Positions 8,639 through 16,757 of a DNA stretch of 64,000 nucleotides are shown here, in pieces. Every line of letters begins with the position of its first letter. Positions within the stretch are counted from its first letter, which is position 1. Under the pieces are notes generated by a model that searched no databases, was not told the DNA's origin, and saw only the letters and a program-made list of their open reading frames with translations. This DNA comes from Defluviitalea saccharophila (GTDB lineage: Bacteria > Bacillota > Clostridia > Lachnospirales > Defluviitaleaceae). The position numbers and the translations under genes were made by a program. The DNA is taken from assembly GCF_038396635.1 (NCBI RefSeq), contig NZ_CP121687.1:1860001-1924000 (forward strand), written 5' to 3'.

Positions 8639-9688
8639 CTATCTCTCCCATGGTTTTACGATGACTTTTAATGCTTTGCCTTGCTGTGCTAATTTCATGC
8701 CTTCAGGTATATGATCTAAAGTTACTTTTTCTGTAACATATTTCTTTGCACTGATTTTCCCTTCTGCAATATATCTAAGAGCTTCCTCTAAGCCAATGGA
8801 AGGATATGAAAAAGCCCCTACCACAGTAAGTTCATTATAATGAATCATATTGCTGTTTAATTCAGTCATTGGAGCAGTTTTTGGAACACCCCCAAAAAGA
8901 ACTACCCTTCCTCTTTTTCTCACCATTTCTACCGCCTGCTGCTGGGTTTTGGTTACCGGATTCGCACATATAACGATATCCGCTCCTAAACCATTGGTGA
9001 GTTTTAATACTTCTTCTACTGGATTTTGACTTCCGGCATCAATAATATGATCCGGATTAAACTGAGGCACGGAATCCAGTCTTGTTAAGCCGACCATAAT
9101 AATTTTTGAAGCACCTCTTGCCCTTGCAACTTCAATATGAATGCATCCGATAGGGCCGTCACCGATAATTACAACCGTATCTCCTTCGGTTACATTATTG
9201 TATTTTTGGCAAGCGATAACGGAAGATGCCGGTTCTCCTAAGGCTGCTTCATCGAAACTTAGGCCTTCTGGAATAGGCTCCACAAAGCCCCTTGATAATA
9301 CAAACCCGGGAATATAAATATATTCTGCAAATCCTCCAGGCCAGTGGGTTCCTAACATTTTGTGATCCACACAAAGATTAACTAACCCTCGTTTGCAGTA
9401 GTAGCATTCTCCACAACTTACATCGGGAGCAAGGGCCACCCTGTCTCCAACTTTAAAACGAGTTACCTTGCTGCCTGCTTCGTAAACCGTACCCGCAATT
9501 TCATGCCCCATGATTTGGCTTTTTACACCGTGTCTTAAACCAATGTGAAAATTTCTGATGTCTCCTCCACAAATCCCACAGGATTCAACTTTAATTAAAA
9601 TACCATCTTCTTCACATTCAGGAATTGGTACCTCTCTTACTACCATATTTTCGATACTTTCAAATACGGCTGCTCTCATTGTACCCAT
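8639..9688 (-). CDS. Zinc-dependent medium-chain alcohol/sorbitol dehydrogenase
   Basis: A 349-residue MDR-family enzyme expected to oxidise a polyol or sugar with NAD(P). Catalytic zinc ligands are visible as Cys37 in CGICGGD and His62-Glu63 in GHE; the structural zinc cluster is Cys92, Cys95, Cys98 and Cys106. The nucleotide-binding loop VVIIGDGPIG lies near residue 170. The first ATG (9688) follows GGGAGAG at good spacing; a second ATG three codons later is possible. It lies 16 bases after the SIS-domain isomerase gene in the same operon. It may turn a polyol substrate into the ketose or act on an intermediate; which one cannot be told. Confidence 0.88.
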   Translation of the reverse strand: MGTMRAAVFESIENMVVREVPIPECEEDGILIKVESCGICGGDIRNFHIGLRHGVKSQIMGHEIAGTVYEAGSKVTRFKVGDRVALAPDVSCGECYYCKRGLVNLCVDHKMLGTHWPGGFAEYIYIPGFVLSRGFVEPIPEGLSFDEAALGEPASSVIACQKYNNVTEGDTVVIIGDGPIGCIHIEVARARGASKIIMVGLTRLDSVPQFNPDHIIDAGSQNPVEEVLKLTNGLGADIVICANPVTKTQQQAVEMVRKRGRVVLFGGVPKTAPMTELNSNMIHYNELTVVGAFSYPSIGLEEALRYIAEGKISAKKYVTEKVTLDHIPEGMKLAQQGKALKVIVKPWER

Positions 9689-9704
9689 TGCTTTCTCTCC
9701 CTTC

Positions 9705-10307
9705 TTATTTTTTAAGTAATCTCTCGCCTACTGCTCCTCCGGGATGAATAATTAAAAACTGCTCTTTTGTATAATTGGTGTAATGCATGAGCGCAATGCT
9801 TATTGCGTCAAATACTGAAATAACTGCCATGGTACTTGCTGTAGCAAGCATATTAAAAGGACATGGCTCTTTATCTACTTTTACTTTTAGTATGATATCT
9901 GCTTCTTTTCCCAGGAGTGACTCAGGATTTTCTGTTACGCCAATGAGCTTTGCTCCTTTTGCTTTGCAGGCAGGAATTAAATTTGCAATTTCTAATGTAT
10001 TTCCGCCCTTTGAAATTAAAATAAGCACATCGTCTTTTTGCAGCATCCCCAAAGCCCCATGGACTGCATCTGAGGGATTCAGATAACATGCTGGTCTTTC
10101 AACACAGCATAGGGAATGAGCAATCTTTTTTGCTGCAGCAGCGGATGTACCACAACCTGCCACTAATACTCTTCCTTTACAATCTCCTATTGTCTTGACT
10201 ACTTCTAATACTGTACCCTCGTTCATTGTTTGTGTTAGCTTTTGAACAGAAGCTGCTTCTATTTCCCATGTGTTTAAGATCCCTTCCCACAACTGCTTAT
10301 CTTCCAC
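9705..10307 (-). CDS. SIS-domain sugar-phosphate isomerase (arabinose-5-phosphate isomerase-like, no CBS domains)
   Basis: A 200-residue SIS protein. GTG start at 10307 with AGGAGG 8 bases upstream. The fold carries VLVAGCGTSAAAAKKIAHSL, ILISKGGNTLEIANLIPACK and the C-terminal HPGGAVGERL, which matches the HPGGxLGxRL signature of KdsD/KpsF/GutQ arabinose-5-phosphate isomerases. Those enzymes carry two CBS domains that are absent here, so this is the bare catalytic domain. Likely reaction: interconversion of a pentulose (or ketose) phosphate and an aldose phosphate. First gene of the catabolic operon driven by the promoter and 28-base element at 10410-10476. Confidence 0.8.
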   Translation of the reverse strand: MEDKQLWEGILNTWEIEAASVQKLTQTMNEGTVLEVVKTIGDCKGRVLVAGCGTSAAAAKKIAHSLCCVERPACYLNPSDAVHGALGMLQKDDVLILISKGGNTLEIANLIPACKAKGAKLIGVTENPESLLGKEADIILKVKVDKEPCPFNMLATASTMAVISVFDAISIALMHYTNYTKEQFLIIHPGGAVGERLLKK

Positions 10308-10409
10308 TCAAAACACCTCCTATTGTATTTCATTTTCATTTTTTAATTTCAAAAACAAAAATTCGTAGCTAAAAAAATATTTAGATGCTTAACTTTCTTT
10401 TGTGAGTTG

Positions 10410-10438
10410 ATTATAGCACCATACATACGCCATTACAG
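10410..10438 (-). promoter_or_regulatory. Promoter of the SIS-isomerase catabolic operon
   Basis: Minus strand: perfect TATAAT (10415-10410), 17-base spacer, poor -35 CTGTAA (10438-10433). A good -10 with a weak -35 is typical of an activator-dependent promoter; the putative activator site begins 10 bases upstream. Confidence 0.65.
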
Positions 10439-10448
10439 TGAGTAGGAT

Positions 10449-10476
10449 ATTAGGTGTTAAGGTGTACTTTTTTTAG
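10449..10476 (-). promoter_or_regulatory. Candidate response-regulator operator, copy 1
   Basis: Plus-strand reading: ATTAGGTG, two variable bases, then AAGGTGTACTTTTTTTAG. The copy at 17919-17946 is identical in 26 of 28 bases (only the two variable bases differ). Read on the minus strand, it contains two CACCT direct repeats followed by a gap of exactly 10 bases to the -35 box in both promoters. AraC-type regulators usually bind such direct repeats. The best candidate is the regulator encoded at 19102-20736. Confidence 0.7.
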
Positions 10477-10484
10477 GTTAGGCA

Positions 10485-10513
10485 TAAAAAAATAAAACCC
10501 TAAAAAGGGTTTT
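10485..10513 (-). terminator. Intrinsic terminator after the family-1 binding-protein gene
   Basis: AAAACCC and GGGTTTT form a short stem just after the stop codon on the minus strand, followed by ATTTTTTT. It ends the transport operon before the promoter region of the catabolic operon. Confidence 0.75.
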
Positions 10514-11776
10514 TTAATCATCTGGTTTATTGAATTGTTCTAAAAGCTCCTCGGCTGTAATATTGCCCATAAGCAATTCTTTTACTTTACGGTCGATACT
10601 TTTTTGTTTTGCACTATCTAATAAATTGGTCTGAACCGGTATGCGCTTTGCCTTACGCAAGGGTTCCCAAAGCTCATAATATTTCACATTATCCGTATTA
10701 ATTCCTTTTATAGGCGGCACCGTCATAGTAATATCCGTATACACCTGGGCTGCTTCTTTGGAGCTTAGGTACTCAAGAAATAACTTTGCCTGCTCTCTTT
10801 TTTCTGAGCCTGAAAAAATACCGATTAGATTATCGCCATTACTTCCAGGTACTTCTAATACTTCTCCTTCTTTATTATATGGGATGGGAAACACCCCTGG
10901 ATCACAAACTTTTTCTATGTCATACTGTATTAAGTTGGTGGACCAGTCCCCCATAATAATCATGGCGGCCTGTCCATTGACAAATTCTAAAAATGCCTGA
11001 TGATAAGTTAATTCTAAGCTGTTTTCCTTTAAATATCCTTCTTTTATAAAGTTCTCTATATCCTTTAAAACATCCAATAATTCTTCGTCATTCCATGATA
11101 CATTGCCATACTGAAGGTTTTTACTCCAATCGGGATGACTTTTAAGAAAATCAAAAAATCGTATACTTAGAATTAATCTGGCATGATAATCATCTCTCCC
11201 ACCCAGAACAATGGGGGCAACATCTTTAGATTTTAATATCTTGCACACCTCGAGAAATTCTTCATAATTTTTAGGTATATCCAGATTGTATTTTGAAAAT
11301 ATGATTTTGTTGTACCATATGCCATACACCCAGTCCCTATAGACAACGGCATATTCTCTTTTCTGAAGGCTCATACTTTTAATTGCTTCTCTTACTTTAG
11401 GATGATAATTCTCTAAAAAAGGTTGATCGCTTAAATCTACCAATACATTCGTTAATACAAATTCTTCATAATCTGCAGGCATAATGCCCATCACATCGAT
11501 ACGTTCACCGGAGGATATCCTGGACTTTAGTAAATCGGAATAATGTTCTCTATCGATTTGCTCATACTCAATTTCGATATCCGGATATTTGCGGTTAAAC
11601 TGTTCAAATATTTTTTCAGGAAACGGAGTCCAATGAATAAAATGGATCGTTGAAACCTGCTTTTCTTTATTATTAACCTTCATATCAAATTCCGAAAAGA
11701 AAGGATTAAACACACCAATAAATCCCCATACCAATAAACCTATTAAAATCAGATATAATACCATCCATTTTTTCAT
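10514..11776 (-). CDS. Membrane-anchored extracellular solute-binding protein, family 1 (orphan)
   Basis: A 420-residue family-1 (MalE-like) binding protein. An N-terminal hydrophobic segment (about residues 4-26) lacks a lipobox cysteine, so it probably stays as an uncleaved membrane anchor. The body has IHFIHWTPFPEKIFEQFNRK, a QAAMIIMGDWSTNLI segment and a C-terminal NITAEELLEQFNK, usual for this family. No MalF/MalG-type permeases are nearby; the operon instead encodes a ribose-type importer, which normally uses a different class of binding protein. It might deliver a ligand to a sensor, or to permeases elsewhere. It follows the M24-fold gene by 87 bases and ends at a terminator. Confidence 0.82.
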   Translation of the reverse strand: MKKWMVLYLILIGLLVWGFIGVFNPFFSEFDMKVNNKEKQVSTIHFIHWTPFPEKIFEQFNRKYPDIEIEYEQIDREHYSDLLKSRISSGERIDVMGIMPADYEEFVLTNVLVDLSDQPFLENYHPKVREAIKSMSLQKREYAVVYRDWVYGIWYNKIIFSKYNLDIPKNYEEFLEVCKILKSKDVAPIVLGGRDDYHARLILSIRFFDFLKSHPDWSKNLQYGNVSWNDEELLDVLKDIENFIKEGYLKENSLELTYHQAFLEFVNGQAAMIIMGDWSTNLIQYDIEKVCDPGVFPIPYNKEGEVLEVPGSNGDNLIGIFSGSEKREQAKLFLEYLSSKEAAQVYTDITMTVPPIKGINTDNVKYYELWEPLRKAKRIPVQTNLLDSAKQKSIDRKVKELLMGNITAEELLEQFNKPDD

Positions 11777-11863
11777 GAGCTTCGCCCCAGACCAATGAAA
11801 TCATTTAATGTTCTTATTATATCATACTATATCCCCTGCTCCAATTTCCTTTATGGCTCTGTC

Positions 11864-12970
11864 TTATCTTTCCATAATGATTGGAAGTTCATAGGTATGG
11901 TTATTGGCAGTATAGCTTTTTGTCTTCCAATACCCTGCAAGAGACATAAGCTCTATTTGATTATTGATATTTAGGGCAAGCTCTGCACTTTTTGTTCCTG
12001 CAATGGTGATGAACCATTCATAAGACTGGTAGTTTTGTAGTTTTGCACTCTGATCTAAGCATAATGATGCATTGGCAACCATATATCCTGTAATCCCACC
12101 TTGGAAATGGTTACGCCATTCTTCTTCATACCCCAGTTCTTTATATAGTTTTTTCTCTGCTTCCAATATATCTTTAAAATAAGTGCCTTCTTTGCACATA
12201 GAGAGTACATGGGCTTCAATGGTACAAGCTGCCTCATACTTATGTGTAATTTCTAAAGAAGGCTTGCCAAAGGAAATCAAACGGCTAATATTGGCATGGA
12301 GTCCCCACTTTTTAATCGAAGGACTAATGAATACATAGTGATCAATTTTTCTCTCCGTTGGAACAGGGTGGCGATATTTTACGGGCCTTTCATCTGCACC
12401 AATTAAAATAACATCAGGAATAATCCCCTTTTGTCCAAACTTACCCATAAGCATGCCTTCTACTTCCATTTCAGTCATACCCGGTTCTATTTCAAGGGCT
12501 GTACTGGTTAAGATTTCGTCCACTTCTTTGCCAAGGATTTTGTATTTTTCTATCTCTGAAATTGTAAGGGGATAATGCAGGTTATAAATGGCATGAAGAT
12601 TATATTCTGAGCCCTTTAGCGGAAAATCGGATATTACCTTTTTACCCTTGATGAGCTCTTCTAATTTCTCTTCTTTACTTTGTTCATACCATCTAAGAGG
12701 AATATAGTCGTACCCTAAGGGGCTTAGGACTTCATCCATAATTCTTGGACCATCCATCACCTGGGATATGCAAAATTTCTTCTCCTTAGTAATGAATAGG
12801 TAGGAAAAGCCCAGTTCAGTTGACCAGATTACCCGGCTGTTGCCTCCTCCGGTAATCCAGGAGAAATTATCCTGTCTGCCAATAATCATGCCGTCATAGC
12901 CATTCTGATCAAGGAATTTATAAATTCTTTCTTCTTTTTCTTTTACTTCTTTTAATATATCAAACACCAT
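11864..12970 (-). CDS. M24-family (creatinase/aminopeptidase fold) protein, probably non-peptidase
   Basis: A 368-residue protein with the creatinase N-terminal domain (about 1-130, with YDGMIIGRQDNFSWITGGG) and an M24 pita-bread domain (about 140-365, starting near EIEKYKILGKEVDEIL and ALEIEPGMTEMEVEG). M24 peptidases bind two metals through Asp, Asp, His, Glu, Glu; where the two Asp ligands are expected, this protein reads VFISPSIKKWGLHANISRLI, with Ser and Asn. It is therefore likely a metal-free M24 relative, as creatinase is, or an inactive one. Its place after a sugar permease gene suggests a role with the imported compound; the function is unknown. Confidence 0.75.
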   Translation of the reverse strand: MVFDILKEVKEKEERIYKFLDQNGYDGMIIGRQDNFSWITGGGNSRVIWSTELGFSYLFITKEKKFCISQVMDGPRIMDEVLSPLGYDYIPLRWYEQSKEEKLEELIKGKKVISDFPLKGSEYNLHAIYNLHYPLTISEIEKYKILGKEVDEILTSTALEIEPGMTEMEVEGMLMGKFGQKGIIPDVILIGADERPVKYRHPVPTERKIDHYVFISPSIKKWGLHANISRLISFGKPSLEITHKYEAACTIEAHVLSMCKEGTYFKDILEAEKKLYKELGYEEEWRNHFQGGITGYMVANASLCLDQSAKLQNYQSYEWFITIAGTKSAELALNINNQIELMSLAGYWKTKSYTANNHTYELPIIMER

Positions 12971-13009
12971 AACTATCCCATCCTTAGTCTTTTTTATTCC
13001 AAAACATAT

Positions 13010-13045
13010 AAAGCTATAAAACCTTTAATTAAGTTTCATAGCTTT
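13010..13045 (-). other. Short hairpin between permease and M24-fold genes
   Basis: AAAGCTAT (13010-13017) and ATAGCTTT (13038-13045) form an 8-bp stem without a clear T-run. It may be a weak terminator or an RNA processing site within the transport operon. Confidence 0.3.
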
Positions 13046-13062
13046 AATAAAACTCTAAATTC

Positions 13063-14052
13063 TTATAAATTTTCATTTCTGATATTTCTTCTTTGTAATT
13101 TGGTGATTTGTGTTGTTCTTATACTATCCAGGAGAACCGCTATAAAAATAATACCTGCCGAAATCATAGGCTGAATGTATAAATCCACTTTCAAATACAC
13201 CAATCCTGCCTGAATCATTTGTATCAGTACGGTTCCTATAACTGTTCCCGGGAATACAGCCCCAAGGCCTCCAAACATACTGGTTCCGCCAAGGATTGAA
13301 GCTGAGATTGCATCAAATTCACTGCTTTCACCAAAGCCTGCATTGACAATACCCATCTGTGCAACGGAGATAATGCCTCCAATAGCCGCCAACACACCGC
13401 AGATGATATATACGATGGCAAGTACCTTTGTTGTGTTGATGCCTGCCTTTTTAGCTGCTTCAATATCATTCCCTACTGCATAGATTTGCCGTCCAAGGGG
13501 GGTTCGTTTTAACAAAATATGAGAAGCTAAAACAATAATCGCAAAGAAAATGATTGGCAATGGGATTCCTAAAACCCTTGCATATCCTATTTTCATAACG
13601 CTTTCGGGTAACATAATGCTTTGGGATTTGGTCATTAAAAGTGCTACACCCCGTCCTGCAACCATTGTACTTAATGTCGTAATGAATGGCAGGATTTTTA
13701 ATTTGATAATGACAAAGGAATTAATCATTCCCATCACTGCACCAACGCAGACTCCAATAAATAATGCAAGCCAAACAGGAAAATGATAATTTTGAATTAA
13801 TAATCCAGCAACTGCTGCTGAAAGATACATGGTCGCTCCGACAGATAAATCAATTCCAGCCGTTAATAATACAAACGTCATTCCTACTGCTGTAATCCCT
13901 ATATATGAAGCGCTGGTTGCAATGTTCTCCATATTTTTATAACTAAAGAAACTGGGAGAAAGGATGCCAAAGATAATAAAAATGGTGACAAACAGTACAA
14001 TAGGCATGTTCTCCATTAATGTGATAATAAGTTTATTTTTTTGATTTGCCAT
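13063..14052 (-). CDS. Ribose-type ABC transporter permease (second permease)
   Basis: A 329-residue RbsC-like polytopic membrane protein with about 8-10 hydrophobic segments. Family hallmarks include TAGIDLSVGATMYLSAAVAG near residue 65, RTPLGRQIYAVGNDIEAAKKAGI near 200 and AISASILGGTSMFGG near 255. It would form, with the other permease at 15589-16668, a heterodimeric channel energised by the ATPase encoded between them. The ATG at 14052 is preceded by GGGAGG. The product lacks periplasmic domains, as expected for this class. Confidence 0.92.
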   Translation of the reverse strand: MANQKNKLIITLMENMPIVLFVTIFIIFGILSPSFFSYKNMENIATSASYIGITAVGMTFVLLTAGIDLSVGATMYLSAAVAGLLIQNYHFPVWLALFIGVCVGAVMGMINSFVIIKLKILPFITTLSTMVAGRGVALLMTKSQSIMLPESVMKIGYARVLGIPLPIIFFAIIVLASHILLKRTPLGRQIYAVGNDIEAAKKAGINTTKVLAIVYIICGVLAAIGGIISVAQMGIVNAGFGESSEFDAISASILGGTSMFGGLGAVFPGTVIGTVLIQMIQAGLVYLKVDLYIQPMISAGIIFIAVLLDSIRTTQITKLQRRNIRNENL

Positions 14053-14078
14053 TTTTTGTTCCTCCCTTCATGAAGTAT

Positions 14079-15587
14079 TTAAGCGCCTTGTCTAAATGCT
14101 ACCCGTAAAATACTTTGATTATTAAATTCACTGGTTTTAAATTCTCCAACAATCTCCCCTTGACTCATAACAAGAATTCTGTCACAGGTTCCCATTAATT
14201 CTTCTAACTCAGAAGAGATCATTAGAATACCTTTGCCTTCTGCTGCCAATTCATTGATAACAGAGTAAACCTCATATTTTGCACCGACATCTATGCCTCT
14301 TGTAGGTTCGTCCACAATGAGAATCGATGGCTCCGCCATAAGCCATTTTCCAATAACGACTTTTTGTTGGTTTCCTCCACTTAAGCTTTTTGGTGCATAT
14401 TTTTTAATGTCTCCGCTTTTTAATCTTAGGGTTTTTGCTATTTTATCCACTGCGTTAAACATGTCATTCCATTTTAGAAATTTAAAAGGAGGCTTCGTAT
14501 AGGAGGGCATGGCTGCAAGGCTCATATTCTCAAAAATAGAGGTTTCTAATAATAGCCCTTCATTTTTTCTGTCTTCTGTTACAAAAGCTACTCCATTTTT
14601 AATACTGGTCATAGGAGAAGTTTTATCGATCTTATTGCCATTAATCATAATTTCGCCTTTTTCATAGGGATCAAGACCATAAATAATTCTTGCCAGTTCA
14701 CTTCGACCGGAACCCATGAGTCCGAAAATCCCTAAGACTTCTCCTTTTTTAAGTTCAAAGTTTATATCTTTAACAATTCCACTTTGAGAAACTCCTTTAA
14801 CGACTAAAGCGGATTCTTCCTGTGGTTTTGACATTCTCTCTGGATACAATTGATTAATATCCCTTCCTACCATAGAAGAAATCATTCGATCAATTGTGAA
14901 TTCTTCTTTGGCACCGGAATCTGTTACCTGTCCGTCCCTAAGGACTACAATTTCGTCGGAAATATTCATAACATCGTTAAGAATATGGGATATATATATA
15001 ATCGCTTTGCCTTGTTCCCGTAAGTTGTTAATAATTTCAAAAAGTCTTTCGGTTTCTCTGTTGGTAAGAGAAGTAGTAGGTTCATCAAAAATAATGATTT
15101 TAGGATCTGTACTTAAGGCCTTGCAAATTTCTACTAACTGTCTTTCTCCGGGAGATAGTTTTTCAACCAACGTATCAGGGGATATATCTAATTCAATGGA
15201 TTTTAATAATTCTTTTGTTTTTTCTTTGATAACGCTCTTTTTAATTAAAGGTACTTTTGCTGTAGTAGGAAAATTCGTAATAAACATATTGTCTGCAATG
15301 CTTAAATTGGGGAATAAATTCAGTTCCTGATGGATAAATGCAATTCCGGCTTCCATTGCATCCCCCGGTCCTTTAGGGCTATAAGGCTTGTCTTCCATTT
15401 TCATAGTGCCTGCTGTTGGTGGGAAGATGCCTCCGATAATATTCATCAATGTTGATTTCCCTGCACCATTTTCTCCTATTAAACTAAGGACTTTTCCTTT
15501 CTTTACCTTAAAGTTAACTCCCTTTAAGACTTTAACATCAAAGAAGCTTTTATCGATGCCTTGAAGTTCTAAAACCACATCATTCAT
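14079..15587 (-). CDS. Sugar ABC transporter ATP-binding protein (double ATPase, RbsA-type)
   Basis: A 502-residue fused double ATPase. The first half has Walker A GENGAGKST, signature LSPGERQLVEI and Walker B IIIFDEPTTSL; the second half lacks a classical Walker A but has GLMGSGRSELARIIYGLDP, signature LSGGNQQKVVIG and ILIVDEPTRGIDVGAK. The start is ATG at 15587, one base after the stop codon of the upstream permease, with AGGTG before it; this implies translational coupling. A longer frame from 15623 would overlap the permease and adds no family sequence. It powers import by the two permeases. Confidence 0.93.
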   Translation of the reverse strand: MNDVVLELQGIDKSFFDVKVLKGVNFKVKKGKVLSLIGENGAGKSTLMNIIGGIFPPTAGTMKMEDKPYSPKGPGDAMEAGIAFIHQELNLFPNLSIADNMFITNFPTTAKVPLIKKSVIKEKTKELLKSIELDISPDTLVEKLSPGERQLVEICKALSTDPKIIIFDEPTTSLTNRETERLFEIINNLREQGKAIIYISHILNDVMNISDEIVVLRDGQVTDSGAKEEFTIDRMISSMVGRDINQLYPERMSKPQEESALVVKGVSQSGIVKDINFELKKGEVLGIFGLMGSGRSELARIIYGLDPYEKGEIMINGNKIDKTSPMTSIKNGVAFVTEDRKNEGLLLETSIFENMSLAAMPSYTKPPFKFLKWNDMFNAVDKIAKTLRLKSGDIKKYAPKSLSGGNQQKVVIGKWLMAEPSILIVDEPTRGIDVGAKYEVYSVINELAAEGKGILMISSELEELMGTCDRILVMSQGEIVGEFKTSEFNNQSILRVAFRQGA

Positions 15588-15588
15588 C

Positions 15589-16668
15589 TTAAGCACCTGC
15601 CTTTCCGCTTTGCTTTGAAACAATGCGAATTCTTGTTACATCAATGAATGCTGCTATAAGAATCACAATCCCTTTAACGATATTAATGGTGAAGTAGGAA
15701 AGATTAAGTAAGTTTAGAGTATTCGCAAGTAAAGTAAAGAAAAATACTCCAAGGAGCGTCCAAACCACTTTTCCTTTTCCTCCAAACATACTTGTTCCGC
15801 CGATTACTGTTGCACCTATAACATCCATTAAGATTGTATTTCCCATAGTGGGCTGACCAATCCCGAGTCTTGAAGAATACAGTACAGAAGATACTGCTGC
15901 ACAAAAGCCGCTGAACATATAGCCATAAATAATTACTTTATCTGTAGGGATACCAGAAACTGCAGAAGCTTTTTGGTTCGTACCTACAGCATAAAACCAT
16001 CTTCCTAGCATCGAATGACTTAAAAAGAAATGAACAATGATTGCAAGGATGAGCATAATGATTAAAGAATATGGAATAAATCCAAAGCCCTCTGTTCCTA
16101 TAGCTTTATAACCTTGAGGCAAATTCATAATATTTTGGGATTTGGTTAAATAAATTGCAAAGGCCAGGAAAAACAATTGTGATACCAATGTAACCATAAA
16201 GGGTGTCATTTTTAATTTAGAAATAGCTACCCCATTTAAAAATCCAATCAATACGCCCACCAATAACATCACAATAATTGCTGCAGGAACTGCTAAAGGA
16301 CTTCCGGCTAATGGTCCTCCGTTTTCACTTACAAGCGTTCCCCAGATGGGAGCGTTTTTAAATAATTCCGGGTTAAAACCAGTAGACATAATCATTGCAC
16401 CAATAACACTTGTAAGACCTATAATAGATACTTGAGATAAATCAATTAAACCAAGTATTAAAATAACGGTTTGCCCCATGGCTACTGCAAACAGCGGCCA
16501 CATATTTGAGAATACATTGCTTAAATTACGCATGGAACCAAGGCCTGGGACAAAGGGCACTAGAATTAAAAAGTAAACGATGGTTAAGTAAAGTACAAAG
16601 TACTCGGACATCAGCATCTTTTTAAATATAGAGCCTGATTTTTTTGATGAAATTTTAGTAAGATCCAC
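15589..16668 (-). CDS. Ribose-type ABC transporter permease (first permease)
   Basis: A 359-residue RbsC/XylH-like permease with about 9-10 membrane spans. Landmarks include ILGLIDLSQVSIIGLTSVIG near residue 70, SMLGRWFYAVGTNQKASAVSG near 220 and DVIGATVIGGTSMFGG near 285. Compared with the second permease it has a longer loop near residue 100 (FKNAPIWGTLVSENGG). It lies about 90 bases after the lipoprotein gene, from which it is separated by a hairpin at 16708-16730, and is coupled to the ATPase gene downstream. Confidence 0.92.
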   Translation of the reverse strand: MDLTKISSKKSGSIFKKMLMSEYFVLYLTIVYFLILVPFVPGLGSMRNLSNVFSNMWPLFAVAMGQTVILILGLIDLSQVSIIGLTSVIGAMIMSTGFNPELFKNAPIWGTLVSENGGPLAGSPLAVPAAIIVMLLVGVLIGFLNGVAISKLKMTPFMVTLVSQLFFLAFAIYLTKSQNIMNLPQGYKAIGTEGFGFIPYSLIIMLILAIIVHFFLSHSMLGRWFYAVGTNQKASAVSGIPTDKVIIYGYMFSGFCAAVSSVLYSSRLGIGQPTMGNTILMDVIGATVIGGTSMFGGKGKVVWTLLGVFFFTLLANTLNLLNLSYFTINIVKGIVILIAAFIDVTRIRIVSKQSGKAGA

Positions 16669-16707
16669 TTTTTGTCCTCCTTTACTTAGGTTTTATTCTT
16701 AAAATAG

Positions 16708-16730
16708 AGGGGGCAATTTCTTGCCCCTTT
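16708..16730 (-). terminator. Hairpin between binding lipoprotein and permease genes
   Basis: GGGGCAA and TTGCCCC pair around a 4-base loop, followed on the minus strand by CTCTATTTT. Similar hairpins after binding-protein genes often let the binding protein be made in excess over the permease by partial termination or mRNA protection. Confidence 0.6.
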
Positions 16731-16757
16731 ATTGACTTATGATTGTATTCATTTTAA

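Noticed and set aside
14896-15330. 144-residue plus-strand frame opposite the ABC ATPase gene
   Set aside because: Antisense shadow; the opposite strand has all ATPase motifs.
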